Assembly (NCBI RefSeq): GCF_001957125.1
Contig: NZ_MPHJ01000023.1
Coordinates: forward strand, 1 to 54,238
DNA length: 54,238 nt
From: Shewanella sp. UCD-KL12
GTDB lineage: Bacteria; Pseudomonadota; Gammaproteobacteria; Enterobacterales; Shewanellaceae
Direction of reading: 5' to 3'
Shown here: positions 1-8,945 of the stretch, one piece after another
Layout of the letters: every line of letters starts with the position of its first letter
Numbering within the stretch: position 1 is the stretch's first letter
Position numbers and translations under genes: made by a program
The notes under the pieces: generated by a model
Seen by the model: the letters and a program-made list of their open reading frames with translations, nothing else
Told to the model about the DNA's origin: nothing
Databases searched by the model: none

Positions 1-1
1 G

Positions 2-133
2 GTAGAGAGCCTTCGGGTTCAATTGGACTTGACTGAGAACAAACTACATAATGCGCTCGCACGTGAGGTACTGTTACTTGATCAAATTGATAACATGGAG
101 CGAGAACTAGCAAAGTTTGGTGTCAATAGTTGA
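2..133 (+). CDS. C-terminal fragment of an unidentified coiled-coil protein
   Basis: An open frame enters from the left edge and stops with TGA at 131-133, giving the last 43 residues of a protein. The tail has a heptad-like pattern of Leu/Ile with many Glu, Asp, Asn and Arg residues, typical of an amphipathic coiled coil, and it ends in the residues AKFGVNS. I do not recognise the family from this fragment. It is co-directional with mrcB about 300 bases downstream. The frame is open from the window start and codon use matches the neighbours, which supports a real gene end, but the function cannot be stated. Confidence 0.5.
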   Translation, partial: VESLRVQLDLTENKLHNALAREVLLLDQIDNMERELAKFGVNS

Positions 134-434
134 TTTTATTTAGCTGATACCTGACTGCTTTATGTCAATTTATTCCTATAGGGGCGAAGTCAATTATTTG
201 GGTAAGAGTGAGTTATATATTTTGACTGTAATTCATTGCTGTAAAAGAATTTTAATTAAGGCTATTCAGAGTCAATTGATTATACAATTCAACGATGCAA
301 ACGATCTGTGGCCCGATGATCCGGCTAACACTTTACCGACAAAGTTCACTAAGAAAAAAACACTAAGCGCAAAGACCTAACGTTGAGACGTAAGGCAGAA
401 CACTGCAAGTAATAATAGATTTATCGGAATTAAG
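134..434. other. Spacer upstream of mrcB
   Basis: AT-rich spacer between the truncated gene and mrcB. It contains a 72-codon open frame (162-380) with no ribosome site, low-complexity composition and no recognisable motif, so I do not call it a gene. The mrcB promoter presumably lies here, but no convincing -35/-10 pair stands out. Confidence 0.4.
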
Positions 435-2816
435 ATGACAAAGAAAGAGACAGTAAAGAAAGCCGTGCCTAAAAAAGTGACTAAAGCTGGGGCGAAGCGA
501 GCAAGTACTGCAACAAAGAGTAAGGCTAAGTCAGCTATAAAAGCGAGCTCTCGTAAAAAGTCATCTGGCTGGGGACGTAAAATCTGGTCGATAGGCTGGA
601 AGCTTAGCATTATTGTTATCGCCGCCGTGACCATCTATTGCATCTATTTAGATCAGATCATTGCTCGAAAATTTGAGGGGCAAAAATGGCACCTTCCGGC
701 GCAGGTATTTAGTCGCTCAATGGCGCTTTATCCTGGAGCTGCAGTGAGCCATGGTCAGTTGATCTCCGAGCTCAAACTGCTTGGCTATCGTAAAGTCGCG
801 AATCCAAGACAGGTGGGAGAATTTTCAGCTTCCAAAACTAAAGTCGACCTTTGGCGCCGTCCCTTCCTACACCCTAAAGGGGACCAGGCTGAGCAGCGAG
901 TGATGATCAGTTTTGATTCGCAAGGTGTGAGTGCTGTGTCACGTGCGCAAGATCAACGTCAATTGGCCGTTTTTCACCTAGAACCTGTGCTGTTAGATCG
1001 CATTATTACAGGGGATGGTGAGGACAGATTATTTGTTGATAAAGATAAGATGCCATCTTCAATCATAGATGCGTTAATTCTTGTCGAAGATAGAAGCTTT
1101 TATGAGCACCACGGCATTAACCCATTTGCAATTGTTCGTGCCTTAATGGTCAATATCAGTGCTGGGCGTACCGTTCAAGGTGGGTCTACCTTGACACAGC
1201 AATTGGCAAAGAACTTTTTTCTTTCAAGTGAGCGCTCGCTGATCCGTAAAGCACGTGAAGCTATGATGGCGATGATTATCGACTTTAGATATGAGAAAGA
1301 TGAAATCTTAGAAGCCTACCTCAATGAAGTGTATATGGGACAAGATAAGGCGCGTGGTGTACATGGTATGGGGCTAGCTTCTCAGTTTTACTTTGGCAGA
1401 CCCATCGCTGAGTTGACCTTATCGCAACAGGCGTTTTTGGTTGCAGTGATTAAAGGTCCATCCTACTACAATCCGTGGCGCTCCCCTGAGCGTGCGCAAA
1501 GCCGTCGCGACTTAGTATTAAGGTTATTACTGGAAGGAGAGAAGATCTCTGTTGCCCAGTATCAAGCTGCTGCAGAGTCTCCTTTGGGGTTACGTAAGTC
1601 TGATAAACCTGTGCATCAGAAATTACCAGCATTTTTTGCTGTAGTGAAGCATGAGCTTACTCGACGTTTTGGCGACTCTTTATTGAGCCAATCTGGTATC
1701 AAGGTATACACCACTCTTGATCCTATGGCACAAGAAGCGGCTGAAAAGTCAGTGAAGAAAGTGATGGCTCGCCTAGGTAAAAATGATAAAGATCTTCAAG
1801 TGGGCATGGTGTTAACGGATAAGGTCAATGCTGGCATTGCCGCCATGGTCGGTGATAAATCGCCTGGGTATAAAGGCTTTAATCGCGCGGTTGAGATACG
1901 TCGTCCTATCGGTTCATTAATGAAACCCTTTGTCTATGCCACTGCGCTGGGGCAAGGAGATAAATATACGCTAGCCACGCCACTAAAAGATAAGCCTATT
2001 ACGCTTAAAAACGGTCAAGGGAAAACCTGGTCACCTCAAAATGTCGATAGAAAATTCCGCGGTGAAGTGCCCTTGCTGACAGGCTTTAAGAAGTCGATGA
2101 ATGTACCAACGGTTAATTTAGGTATGGCAATCGGTGTCAGCAGTGTTGCAACCACACTGGATAAGGCAGGTTGGCGTGACAAGATTTCAGAGTATCCATC
2201 AATGCTACTTGGCGCGATAAATGGCTCCCCATTGATGGTGGCTCAGGTGTATCAAACTATTGCTGATAATGGTCGCTACCGACAACTTGCCTCTATTACC
2301 GCAGTATTAGATAAGGACAACAATCCATTGCCAGTTAAGCGTGTGCCTCAGAGTCAAGCGATCGATCCTGCCACCAACTTCTTAGTGCAATACGCCATGA
2401 CTCAAGTGGTCGAGTCGGGAACCGCTTCGCGTTTAGGTCAGGCATTCCCTAGGGCAACGCTTGCGGGAAAAACCGGTACCAGTAACGATACCCGCGACTC
2501 TTGGTTCGCAGGCTTTGATGAGCGAAATGTTGCTGCTGTTTGGATGGGGCGTGATGATAACGGCAAAACAGGACTTTATGGCAGTAATGGTGCCATGGCG
2601 GTCTATCAAGACTTCCTCCAGAACCGCCCTCCGATTAGCTTAAGGCGCACACCCGTCAATGGGGTCGTCAATGGCCACTTTGACCGTACAACAGGTAAAG
2701 CGATGGAAGCTGGTTGTGATAACACCATTGCACTACCAGCCCTGTCTGGTAGCTACCGCCCAGCCAAGAATTGCGGTGAGCCACTGTCTTGGTGGCAGAA
2801 GATTACAGGCGGTTAA
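435..2816 (+). CDS. mrcB: Penicillin-binding protein 1B, bifunctional peptidoglycan synthase
   Basis: Class A PBP that polymerises lipid II glycan strands and crosslinks stem peptides on the periplasmic face of the inner membrane. The 793 residues begin with a Lys/Arg-rich cytoplasmic tail (1-50), then one membrane segment (about 54-73) and a UB2H-like region. The GT51 transglycosylase domain has the catalytic Glu218 in VEDRSFYEHHG and the GGSTLTQQLAKN motif near 249-260. The transpeptidase domain has SxxK at Ser494 (GSLMKP), SMN as the SxN motif, and KTG at about 679-681 (GKTGTSNDT). Length and motif order fit PBP1b (E. coli about 840 residues) better than PBP1a, which lacks the long basic N-terminal tail. 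The ribosome site before ATG 435 is weak. A hairpin follows the stop. Confidence 0.95.
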   Translation: MTKKETVKKAVPKKVTKAGAKRASTATKSKAKSAIKASSRKKSSGWGRKIWSIGWKLSIIVIAAVTIYCIYLDQIIARKFEGQKWHLPAQVFSRSMALYPGAAVSHGQLISELKLLGYRKVANPRQVGEFSASKTKVDLWRRPFLHPKGDQAEQRVMISFDSQGVSAVSRAQDQRQLAVFHLEPVLLDRIITGDGEDRLFVDKDKMPSSIIDALILVEDRSFYEHHGINPFAIVRALMVNISAGRTVQGGSTLTQQLAKNFFLSSERSLIRKAREAMMAMIIDFRYEKDEILEAYLNEVYMGQDKARGVHGMGLASQFYFGRPIAELTLSQQAFLVAVIKGPSYYNPWRSPERAQSRRDLVLRLLLEGEKISVAQYQAAAESPLGLRKSDKPVHQKLPAFFAVVKHELTRRFGDSLLSQSGIKVYTTLDPMAQEAAEKSVKKVMARLGKNDKDLQVGMVLTDKVNAGIAAMVGDKSPGYKGFNRAVEIRRPIGSLMKPFVYATALGQGDKYTLATPLKDKPITLKNGQGKTWSPQNVDRKFRGEVPLLTGFKKSMNVPTVNLGMAIGVSSVATTLDKAGWRDKISEYPSMLLGAINGSPLMVAQVYQTIADNGRYRQLASITAVLDKDNNPLPVKRVPQSQAIDPATNFLVQYAMTQVVESGTASRLGQAFPRATLAGKTGTSNDTRDSWFAGFDERNVAAVWMGRDDNGKTGLYGSNGAMAVYQDFLQNRPPISLRRTPVNGVVNGHFDRTTGKAMEAGCDNTIALPALSGSYRPAKNCGEPLSWWQKITGG

Positions 2817-2835
2817 TTACTTAAGGGAAAGTGAC

Positions 2836-2872
2836 GGGGGTTGTCAGATAACAATCCCCTAAATATCTTTTA
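2836..2872 (+). terminator. Probable weak terminator after mrcB
   Basis: Twenty bases after the mrcB stop, a nine-pair stem (2836-2844 with 2851-2859, one G-U pair, six-base loop) is followed by a T-rich but interrupted tail. It is a plausible rho-independent terminator of modest strength. Confidence 0.5.
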
Positions 2873-3764
2873 GCTTTCGGTTCATTTGGCTGTTATTGGT
2901 ACCTGATATGTTTCAGGTACGCACAACTTCGTTGTTATCAATTGCCTGCAGCAGGTGCTGTAAATGGATTTACGAATGTCACGATCACAAGGTCTGAGAT
3001 GCTCCCGGCATCTCAAGACATGTCCCATATCCCTATGGGTCAGATGTGAATGAGTGGCCTTAAGTGCATGTGATCTCTAGGTATACTAGTTCTTTATTCA
3101 GAGAACCCATCCCTGGGCGTGCTATGGCTTCAAACAACTTTCATATTTAAGAGCCTGTTCGATATCCCTATCTCTAGTTCGAAGAGTATCACTGAGTGAT
3201 ATCTCACCTTGCAACTGGAGCCCACAGCCGCATCTACATCAGGTTATTCATCTCTTTGATTTGAGTTTATTGGCTATTACAAGCGGTTGATTCAGATGTA
3301 TAGCTAACTTTTTTACGAGCTAAACATGCAGGAAGCTTTATTTTTACCACAGGTTAATAGAGTTTTTTAATTTCAGAAATTTATGAGCCTATAGTCAGGG
3401 GGAGCTTAATAAGTTGTATTGGTATTATTCTTCTGAATGTATATAGTCGTTGAGCTCACTAAATCACTACCTGTATTACGGCTATTAACCAATCTGATAG
3501 GGAGCAATACAATTTAAGGGGAGGGCAATAGGTTTACCCGATTAAATAGCTTATCGGTTATGCGGTGTGCTAAATAACTGAGTAATCTCTATGAGAAACC
3601 TTACCATTTAATACCTAATAGTGCTTATTTTTTGTTTTTTTATAGAGGTTTTATTGATGCAATTTGAAACAGTAAATATGAATTAAATTGTGATGGTAAA
3701 TGTTGATTTAAAATTGTTGGTTATATATTATTCAGTGTAACTTAGTTAAGAATGGAATCATAAC
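2873..3764. other. Long non-coding spacer with several hairpins
   Basis: No convincing gene is seen in about 890 bases on either strand. The first part holds a run of short inverted repeats: GTACCTGA with TCAGGTAC (about 2899-2920), GAGATGC with GCATCTC (2996-3014) and CCCATA with TATGGG (3024-3039). Several have TCCC or TCCCT in the loop. The second part (3300-3764) is AT-rich and probably carries the promoter of the lipoprotein gene. It looks like degenerate intergenic repeats of a kind common in Shewanella; that last statement is recall, not a search. Confidence 0.45.
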
Positions 3765-5741
3765 ATGCTGAAAATTTATGGGTTTATTTTATCTGGAGTT
3801 AGCTTTGCTTTAATTGGCTGCTCGGGAGGGGATGATAATTCCGAAGAGAAAAACCTTGCACCAGTGATAGAGTTGCAAGCGCCAACATCAGCGCTATCTC
3901 TTGAAGCTATTTCAATTACATCTAAAGTTATAGACCCTGAAGGTGATAGTGTCTCATTGCTGTGGCAGTTAAGTGCAGATTCAGGTTTTAAAATGGAACT
4001 TACTGATGTCGATGAGCTAAGTTACCAAATTCCACTTACCCACCTTGATACAGAATATACGGTTTCTCTAACGGCTACAGACAGTCATGGAAATCAAGCA
4101 TCAAAATCATCGAGTTTTACCGTGCCAGCCCTTGATGTGAATTTTACTCACCCCTTTGATGCCATTTCACTGCGTTATGTTGATACTGAAGCTAAGCTGC
4201 TAAATATTGCTTCTGAAGATGTGAATTACAGCTGGGAGATTAGTGAGGGTTCTGATTACCCATTAACGAGTATTTCTGCTAATCGAGTTCGTTTTTTTGC
4301 CGCTAAGGAGCTTACTGAGGAGTTCGATCCAAATGCAGAGCCTGAACGTATTCGGGGGGAGGGGATCACTGAAGATTTAGTCATAACGCTTACTGTTGAA
4401 AATGAAAGTACTCCTATTAGCTTTAACAAGACTATTACGGTTCAGCCAATTGAAAAAGTGACTGCTTGGGCTGTACACAATGTTGCTGCTTCGGGGGCAC
4501 CAGTTAAAGAATCTGTGCCTAGTACTTCGAATCGAAATTATGTAGAAGCAGTGGATAATTGCTTAAGCCGTGAAACAACAGTTAAGAAGTATTATGATTA
4601 TAATCAAGATGGTATCGATGATGTGTTCTGTAGCTTTGGTGACAAGTTATATTTCTACCTAACAGATCTTAGCGCTTCAGGTGATCTAGTTTATAACGAA
4701 TCTGTATTGGTAGATAATCAATACAATACTGATGGGGCAGTACTTGTAGATCTCGACAATAGTGGCATCCCAGAATTGGTGTTGGCGGTTAAATCAGGTG
4801 GAAATATCACCTCTCCATCCGAGGCAAATACCATTGCAGCTTTAGTCTTCGATGACTTAAGCCAAGGTTTTACTCAGAGGGGACTTTTTGATTTGCCTGA
4901 AATTTCCTATGATATTGATTTTGTTGAAGAAAATAATAAACTCTCCATGGCTTATATCACCTCAGGAGTGGCTCATCACATTCCTAAAGTGAGTGTTTTT
5001 GACATTTTTGAGGCTGAGCTCACGCTAGAAAATTCATTCGTATTCAACGAGTGTTCTGAATGTAGTATCGAAGACCTCGTCCTAAGTGATTTAAATGGAT
5101 TGCCGGCTGAAAAAGAGTTATTGCTGATAACCAAAGAGTCAATTCAGCTTGGTGCCTTCCCTGGATCTGCTCCTAGGATAAAAAAATTGGCTGTCATTAA
5201 AGATAACTATACGAGTTCAACTGTATTTCCTGAAAACTTTTACTCTATATTTCAAGAAGATCTTAATGGCAACTCTGCTTTGGAGTGGGTAGGGGAAACT
5301 GCTTATGAGACTGGCTTGTACGACATAACACTGCCTGAATTTAAATTGCATTTAAGCTTAGATCAAAGCGGTGAGCCAAGCACTGAAATGCTAGATAATT
5401 ATTATTCGGACATTTTTTATTATTATTATAAAACAGTAACTCAAGTTGATGTTAATCAAGATAACCAGCAAGACTCTTTTACTGAACATCATAATTATTA
5501 CAGTGCCATTACTGCAACGCCAGGCTGGTTTTACTATACGTATAATCTCTCTAATTCTGACAAGAGAGTATTGATCACTTCTATGCCATATAACGGAATC
5601 TCCTCTCCTGATTTTCTCGGGGTAGAAGATATGAATAATAACGGATTTTTAGATATAAAGTTTGGTGTTAAAGCTAGCGGTGATGAGGAAGAAAATGTGA
5701 CCCTATGGCTTGAGAATATAGAAGGCTACCCTTTCGAATAA
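3765..5741 (+). CDS. Predicted lipoprotein with Ig/PKD-like region and FG-GAP/VCBS-like calcium loops
   Basis: A 658-residue protein with a type II signal peptide: basic start, hydrophobic core, and lipobox LIGC with Cys19, followed by GGDD. The acidic residues after Cys suggest no Lol avoidance signal other than Asp nearby, so final membrane location is open. Residues about 33-115 look like an Ig/PKD/cadherin-type beta domain (PEGDSVSLLWQL, YTVSLTATDSHGN). The rest holds Asp-rich repeat loops such as DYNQDGIDD, DLDNSGIPE, DVNQDNQQDS and DMNNNGFLD, which resemble the calcium loops of FG-GAP/VCBS propeller blades. This architecture suggests a surface or periplasmic binding/adhesion role; the ligand is unknown. 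It is a single-gene unit behind a long spacer. Composition is more AT-rich and Tyr/Asn-rich than neighbours, perhaps indicating transfer. Confidence 0.75.
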   Translation: MLKIYGFILSGVSFALIGCSGGDDNSEEKNLAPVIELQAPTSALSLEAISITSKVIDPEGDSVSLLWQLSADSGFKMELTDVDELSYQIPLTHLDTEYTVSLTATDSHGNQASKSSSFTVPALDVNFTHPFDAISLRYVDTEAKLLNIASEDVNYSWEISEGSDYPLTSISANRVRFFAAKELTEEFDPNAEPERIRGEGITEDLVITLTVENESTPISFNKTITVQPIEKVTAWAVHNVAASGAPVKESVPSTSNRNYVEAVDNCLSRETTVKKYYDYNQDGIDDVFCSFGDKLYFYLTDLSASGDLVYNESVLVDNQYNTDGAVLVDLDNSGIPELVLAVKSGGNITSPSEANTIAALVFDDLSQGFTQRGLFDLPEISYDIDFVEENNKLSMAYITSGVAHHIPKVSVFDIFEAELTLENSFVFNECSECSIEDLVLSDLNGLPAEKELLLITKESIQLGAFPGSAPRIKKLAVIKDNYTSSTVFPENFYSIFQEDLNGNSALEWVGETAYETGLYDITLPEFKLHLSLDQSGEPSTEMLDNYYSDIFYYYYKTVTQVDVNQDNQQDSFTEHHNYYSAITATPGWFYYTYNLSNSDKRVLITSMPYNGISSPDFLGVEDMNNNGFLDIKFGVKASGDEEENVTLWLENIEGYPFE

Positions 5742-5772
5742 ATAGCTTAGATTTAGGTCATTATTATTAGAG

Positions 5773-5810
5773 TAACCTTATGTGCATAGTTCGTTATTCA
5801 TATAAGGTTA
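5773..5810. repeat. Inverted repeat between convergent genes
   Basis: Perfect nine-base inverted repeat TAACCTTAT/ATAAGGTTA with a 20-base spacer, between the convergent lipoprotein and PepSY genes. No T-run follows on either strand, so it is not a classical terminator. Confidence 0.4.
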
Positions 5811-5850
5811 TCTCCGAATGCAAATCATTCCAGTAATTTAAAGCTCGTTT

Positions 5851-6708
5851 TTAGTTTCTTGCACTTGCTCCTTTCTTCTTAGGCTTTCCCTGTTGCCAGA
5901 GGTAGATCCCTGATATAGCCATAACGATCAGCGAAAGCGCAACGAGATCCATAAACCAAGGGCCTAGGCTGCCGAAGAAGCGGCCGCTGTGGACATCGAG
6001 TAATACACGTTCCCAAGTGAGGTGGCTTGAACGAGCCATCAGTGAGATATCTTGGCTGCTTTTGCTCGCTTGTTCGGTAGTGATTGGGGCTGCCCAAGGG
6101 ATTGGGGCGAAGGGCATCGCTTGCGTCCATTCGATAAGATCATCATCCGCCATAAAGTAACCACCTTGCGCCTTGAGCCAAATTTGACCTCGACTTTCAG
6201 TCGCTTCGATAGCCCTTGATTCTACCCCAATAGCTTCTATGCCTCTGGGTAAGCCCATGGAGGTATCTTGTTTCTCCATCAGCTCGCCATCTTTGGATAG
6301 TATATAAAGTTGGTTACTGTCGACGGCGACAAACATATTACCCACGGAGACTATGCCTTTGATATCAGAGTCGCCTTCTACAGCCAGTTGTTGATTTATC
6401 CAGATAAGGTTATCTGAACTTGCAATGTTATTTGGGGTCGTTTGATAAATAGAGATGTTTGCGGGAGGTTTGATACCGTAATAATCAAGTAGCCACTTTT
6501 GCTCAACACTGGCTGTGTCTACTGTTAGTTGGTTACTGTGATTTATGACTACTCCAGAAGTCGCCATTAAGATAATAAAGATGGCGCAGAAGATCCCAAG
6601 TCGTCTATGCCATGGGCGCAGCTGTTTTGCTAACCGTTTCCCTAGGTGTGTCTTGTGACGTTTTCGCTTGAGACTAGCTTTATGTATGCTGCGGTGATTT
6701 TGAGTCAT
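5851..6708 (-). CDS. PepSY-associated inner-membrane protein, probable electron-transfer partner of the FMN protein
   Basis: About 285 residues from ATG 6708, which follows an AAGAAG ribosome site; the frame extends to TTG 6759 but without a ribosome site. A strongly basic cytoplasmic N-terminus with HRRLG precedes a first membrane helix (FCAIFIILMATSGVVINHS). A long periplasmic segment follows, then a C-terminal membrane helix (LVALSLIVMAISGIYLW) and a basic tail. This two-helix PepSY_TM layout, with His near the membrane edge, is known in proteins thought to move electrons across the inner membrane. The next gene upstream encodes a covalent-FMN periplasmic protein, supporting a membrane-to-flavin electron path. 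Upstream are a porin and a TonB receptor gene with Fur-like boxes, so I infer a role in periplasmic iron reduction. Substrate is not shown. Confidence 0.75.
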   Translation of the reverse strand: MTQNHRSIHKASLKRKRHKTHLGKRLAKQLRPWHRRLGIFCAIFIILMATSGVVINHSNQLTVDTASVEQKWLLDYYGIKPPANISIYQTTPNNIASSDNLIWINQQLAVEGDSDIKGIVSVGNMFVAVDSNQLYILSKDGELMEKQDTSMGLPRGIEAIGVESRAIEATESRGQIWLKAQGGYFMADDDLIEWTQAMPFAPIPWAAPITTEQASKSSQDISLMARSSHLTWERVLLDVHSGRFFGSLGPWFMDLVALSLIVMAISGIYLWQQGKPKKKGASARN

Positions 6709-6767
6709 TCTTCTTATCTTAGTGTGTCTTGTTGGACTTGCCTCCTGCATCACAGCCAAACATTTGC

Positions 6768-7298
6768 TTAACTTTTAGTGACGTAGGCATCGAGCCATAA
6801 TGCTATGCGAGATAATTTTGTTAATGCTCTGACTGACAGAGTTGCCCCTGTTATGCCATCAATATGCTGATCTAACTTTAGATCGTCTTTTAGTTTGGCC
6901 GATTTAAATTGATCAGTAAAGAAGTCATGTCTAACTTCATCACCACGACTTTCTCTATATACCAGCACTTTGGTCTGGGCTATAGCTTGATGTTTAATAT
7001 GAATGCCGACAGTAATAGGGGACTCTTTGCCAATCTCTTCTAATATCCAGACTGTCTCAGATTCTTGCTGCCAGTATCTCAAACGCATTTTTCTAAATTT
7101 ATGGGCAAGGATCTGTTCGATAACGTCTTGGGCCTCATCATCTATCCAGAATACTTTGGCTTTAGGCGCTGGGGCGTTGAAGGCTTGGCTGATAAAATCT
7201 TCAGGCTCTTGAAAGACACTTTTAGCTGCAAGATTGACGCTAAAGGTTGCGCTGAAAAGCAACGTAACAGTAGCAATGAGGAGAGAGAGCTGCTTCAT
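6768..7298 (-). CDS. Periplasmic FMN-binding domain protein (covalently flavinylated)
   Basis: A 176-residue exported protein: basic Lys, a hydrophobic core and a likely cleavage site around NLAAKS make a Sec signal peptide (about 1-25). The C-terminal half carries DGITGATLSVRAL, the FMN-binding-domain motif in which the second Thr of the TGAT core receives FMN by a phosphoester bond from ApbE. This is the same domain as in RnfG and NqrC. ApbE is not in the window. The gene lies about 60 bases upstream of the PepSY gene on the same strand and after a porin gene, so the three probably form one transcript with a partial terminator inside. The pair is best read as an electron-transfer module at the periplasmic face; use for ferric reduction is inferred from the TonB receptor and Fur-like boxes nearby. 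Confidence 0.85.
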   Translation of the reverse strand: MKQLSLLIATVTLLFSATFSVNLAAKSVFQEPEDFISQAFNAPAPKAKVFWIDDEAQDVIEQILAHKFRKMRLRYWQQESETVWILEEIGKESPITVGIHIKHQAIAQTKVLVYRESRGDEVRHDFFTDQFKSAKLKDDLKLDQHIDGITGATLSVRALTKLSRIALWLDAYVTKS

Positions 7299-7339
7299 AA
7301 AAGACTCGATGCAAGAAGAGTGAAATGTGACTAGTTAAA

Positions 7340-7370
7340 ATATAGATGAGTGCCCTAAAAAGGGCACTCA
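7340..7370 (-). terminator. Hairpin between porin and FMN genes, possible attenuator
   Basis: A perfect ten-base stem (7347-7356 with 7361-7370) with a four-base A/T loop lies just after the porin stop on the minus strand. It is followed by TCTATATTTT rather than a clean T-run, so it may terminate only part of the transcripts and lower expression of the FMN and PepSY genes relative to the porin. Confidence 0.55.
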
Positions 7371-7400
7371 TAACTGGGCTAAATGCTCAGAAGGGGCTAC

Positions 7401-8591
7401 TTAGAACTGGTAACCTACACCTAGGTTAAATCCATCAGCGTCTTTTGAACCACCAAGTGTTTCATAATCAGCCTTGAAAACCACGTTTTCATGTAGCCAG
7501 TAATTAACACCTACATTGGTTTGAGTTACTTTAGTGTCATCGCTGTTGCCAGCTTCATTGTCGTATTCGTTGTAACGGGCGAATAGTCCAAAGCTATCAT
7601 TGAAGCGGTATGAAGGCTCTACATACCAACCATTTTGCTCATCACGACCAAGTGCTTCAGCTTCTGAACCATCGATATCCCACTGTGCGTAAAGGGCTTT
7701 AACTGTAAAGCCTTGAATGCTGTAGATAGCGTGTGCAGTAAGAAGAACTGATGATGCTGTATCAACATCGCCTGCACCTTGAGTAATATCAGATTGGTAT
7801 TGTGCAGTAGCTGCAAGCTCTAAACCAGGCACAGCTGTGTATTTAGCACGTGCAGTGTAAGCAAGATCTGAAGCATCAGCCTTAGCAACTTTCTGACGAC
7901 CGCTACGGATGTTGTAAGCTTTACTACCGTCAGTATCAACCTTCAAGCCTGAAGTGATGGTACCGTCGAAAGCCAAACCAGGCGCAGCTTTAACATTTAG
8001 TGCAGCACCAGCTTCCCACCAAGTGGCTGGAAGAATGTTCTTCTCAACTGGGTTACGCTCAACACCGTAAAATGCTGGTGGCTCGTGAGTTTCGTTAATG
8101 ATACCCACTGGCATAAGGAATAGACCTGCTTTACCGGTAAACATCTCGTTGAAATCATGCTCAATATAAGCTTGCTCAAGCTCTACTTCACCAGGCTTTC
8201 CATCGCCAGATAGTGAATGCTCTAGCTCAACTTCTGAGAAGAAACGAGTACTTTCAGTAAATTCATGACCGATAAATAGAACAAAACGGTGGAAGTCGAT
8301 GGCTTTCTTATCGCTGCCAGACTTGTTATCGGTAATGTTATTGTAGTGAAGTTCACCATAACCACCGATAGTCGTAGCACTTTTAGAAGAGCTCGCTGTT
8401 TCTTCAACTACGTCTGCAGTTTTTTCGACACGCTTTTCAGTTTCATCGAGGCGCTTTTCAAGATCTTTAAGCACTTTCTGTTGTTGTTCAATGATTTTGC
8501 GTAGTTCAGCAGTCTCATCAGATGCGAAAGCAGTCTGTGAGGCTAAGATGCCAAACAATGCACTAGCAATTATCGTTTTCTTCATCATCAT
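7401..8591 (-). CDS. Outer-membrane porin with N-terminal coiled coil, probably iron-regulated
   Basis: A 396-residue outer-membrane protein. After three Met codons comes a signal peptide ending near AFAS. Residues about 26-65 form a heptad coiled coil rich in Glu and Lys (TAELRKIIEQQQKVLKDLEK region), probably for trimerisation or peptidoglycan contact. The remainder has alternating beta-strand composition and ends in GVGYQF, with the terminal Phe typical of BAM-dependent barrels. It resembles the phosphate-selective porin O/P-like group common in Shewanella; selectivity cannot be inferred. The ribosome site AGGGAAG sits 3-9 bases before the three Met codons, so the second or third ATG may be used. 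A strong Fur-like box lies 65-83 bases upstream, which suggests induction in low iron along with the flavin genes downstream. Confidence 0.85.
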   Translation of the reverse strand: MMMKKTIIASALFGILASQTAFASDETAELRKIIEQQQKVLKDLEKRLDETEKRVEKTADVVEETASSSKSATTIGGYGELHYNNITDNKSGSDKKAIDFHRFVLFIGHEFTESTRFFSEVELEHSLSGDGKPGEVELEQAYIEHDFNEMFTGKAGLFLMPVGIINETHEPPAFYGVERNPVEKNILPATWWEAGAALNVKAAPGLAFDGTITSGLKVDTDGSKAYNIRSGRQKVAKADASDLAYTARAKYTAVPGLELAATAQYQSDITQGAGDVDTASSVLLTAHAIYSIQGFTVKALYAQWDIDGSEAEALGRDEQNGWYVEPSYRFNDSFGLFARYNEYDNEAGNSDDTKVTQTNVGVNYWLHENVVFKADYETLGGSKDADGFNLGVGYQF

Positions 8592-8655
8592 TCTCTTCCC
8601 TGTTGTTATATAAGGGTTATTAAATTTGTGGCGATTTTATGTAACTGGTTTCAAT

Positions 8656-8674
8656 AATGCAAACTATTATCATT
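8656..8674 (-). promoter_or_regulatory. Fur box upstream of the porin/FMN/PepSY unit
   Basis: AATGCAAACTATTATCATT matches 15 of the 18 defined bases of the 19-base gammaproteobacterial Fur consensus, and it sits 65-83 bases upstream of the porin start codon where a promoter is expected. Repression by Fur in iron-replete cells is inferred from the match only. Confidence 0.7.
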
Positions 8675-8790
8675 TGGTTTTTGATAAAGATCAACAAATG
8701 TAAATGATTCGTAAATAGTATAGAGGAAGGTTTAAAACATGCTAGCGAGGGTATTTACTTTGTAAATTAAAGGGATAACCACAAATTAAA

Positions 8791-8819
8791 GAAAAAAAGG
8801 CGAGCCAATGGCTCGCCTT
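8791..8819 (-). terminator. Rho-independent terminator of the TonB receptor gene
   Basis: Perfect ten-base GC-rich stem (8797-8806 with 8810-8819, loop of three) followed on the minus strand by a run of T. It lies about 125 bases after the receptor stop and separates that gene from the porin unit. Confidence 0.85.
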
Positions 8820-8945
8820 ATTAAAGTGTAAATTTTTTATCTGTTTCGATAAAAGTTGTGCTTTTTATGAACGATATCGCTATGTGTGAATATCATCTAA
8901 CATATACCTATATAAATCATAGGGATATACTCATAACAGGTTTGT

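Noticed and set aside
162..380. 72-codon open frame upstream of mrcB
   Set aside because: No ribosome site, low-complexity ends and no motif; likely accidental in AT-rich DNA.
5773..5810. Inverted repeat as terminator
   Set aside because: AT-rich nine-base stem, 20-base loop and no T-run.
7003..7334. Plus-strand frames opposite the FMN protein gene
   Set aside because: Shadows of the minus-strand gene, which has a signal peptide and the TGAT flavinylation motif.
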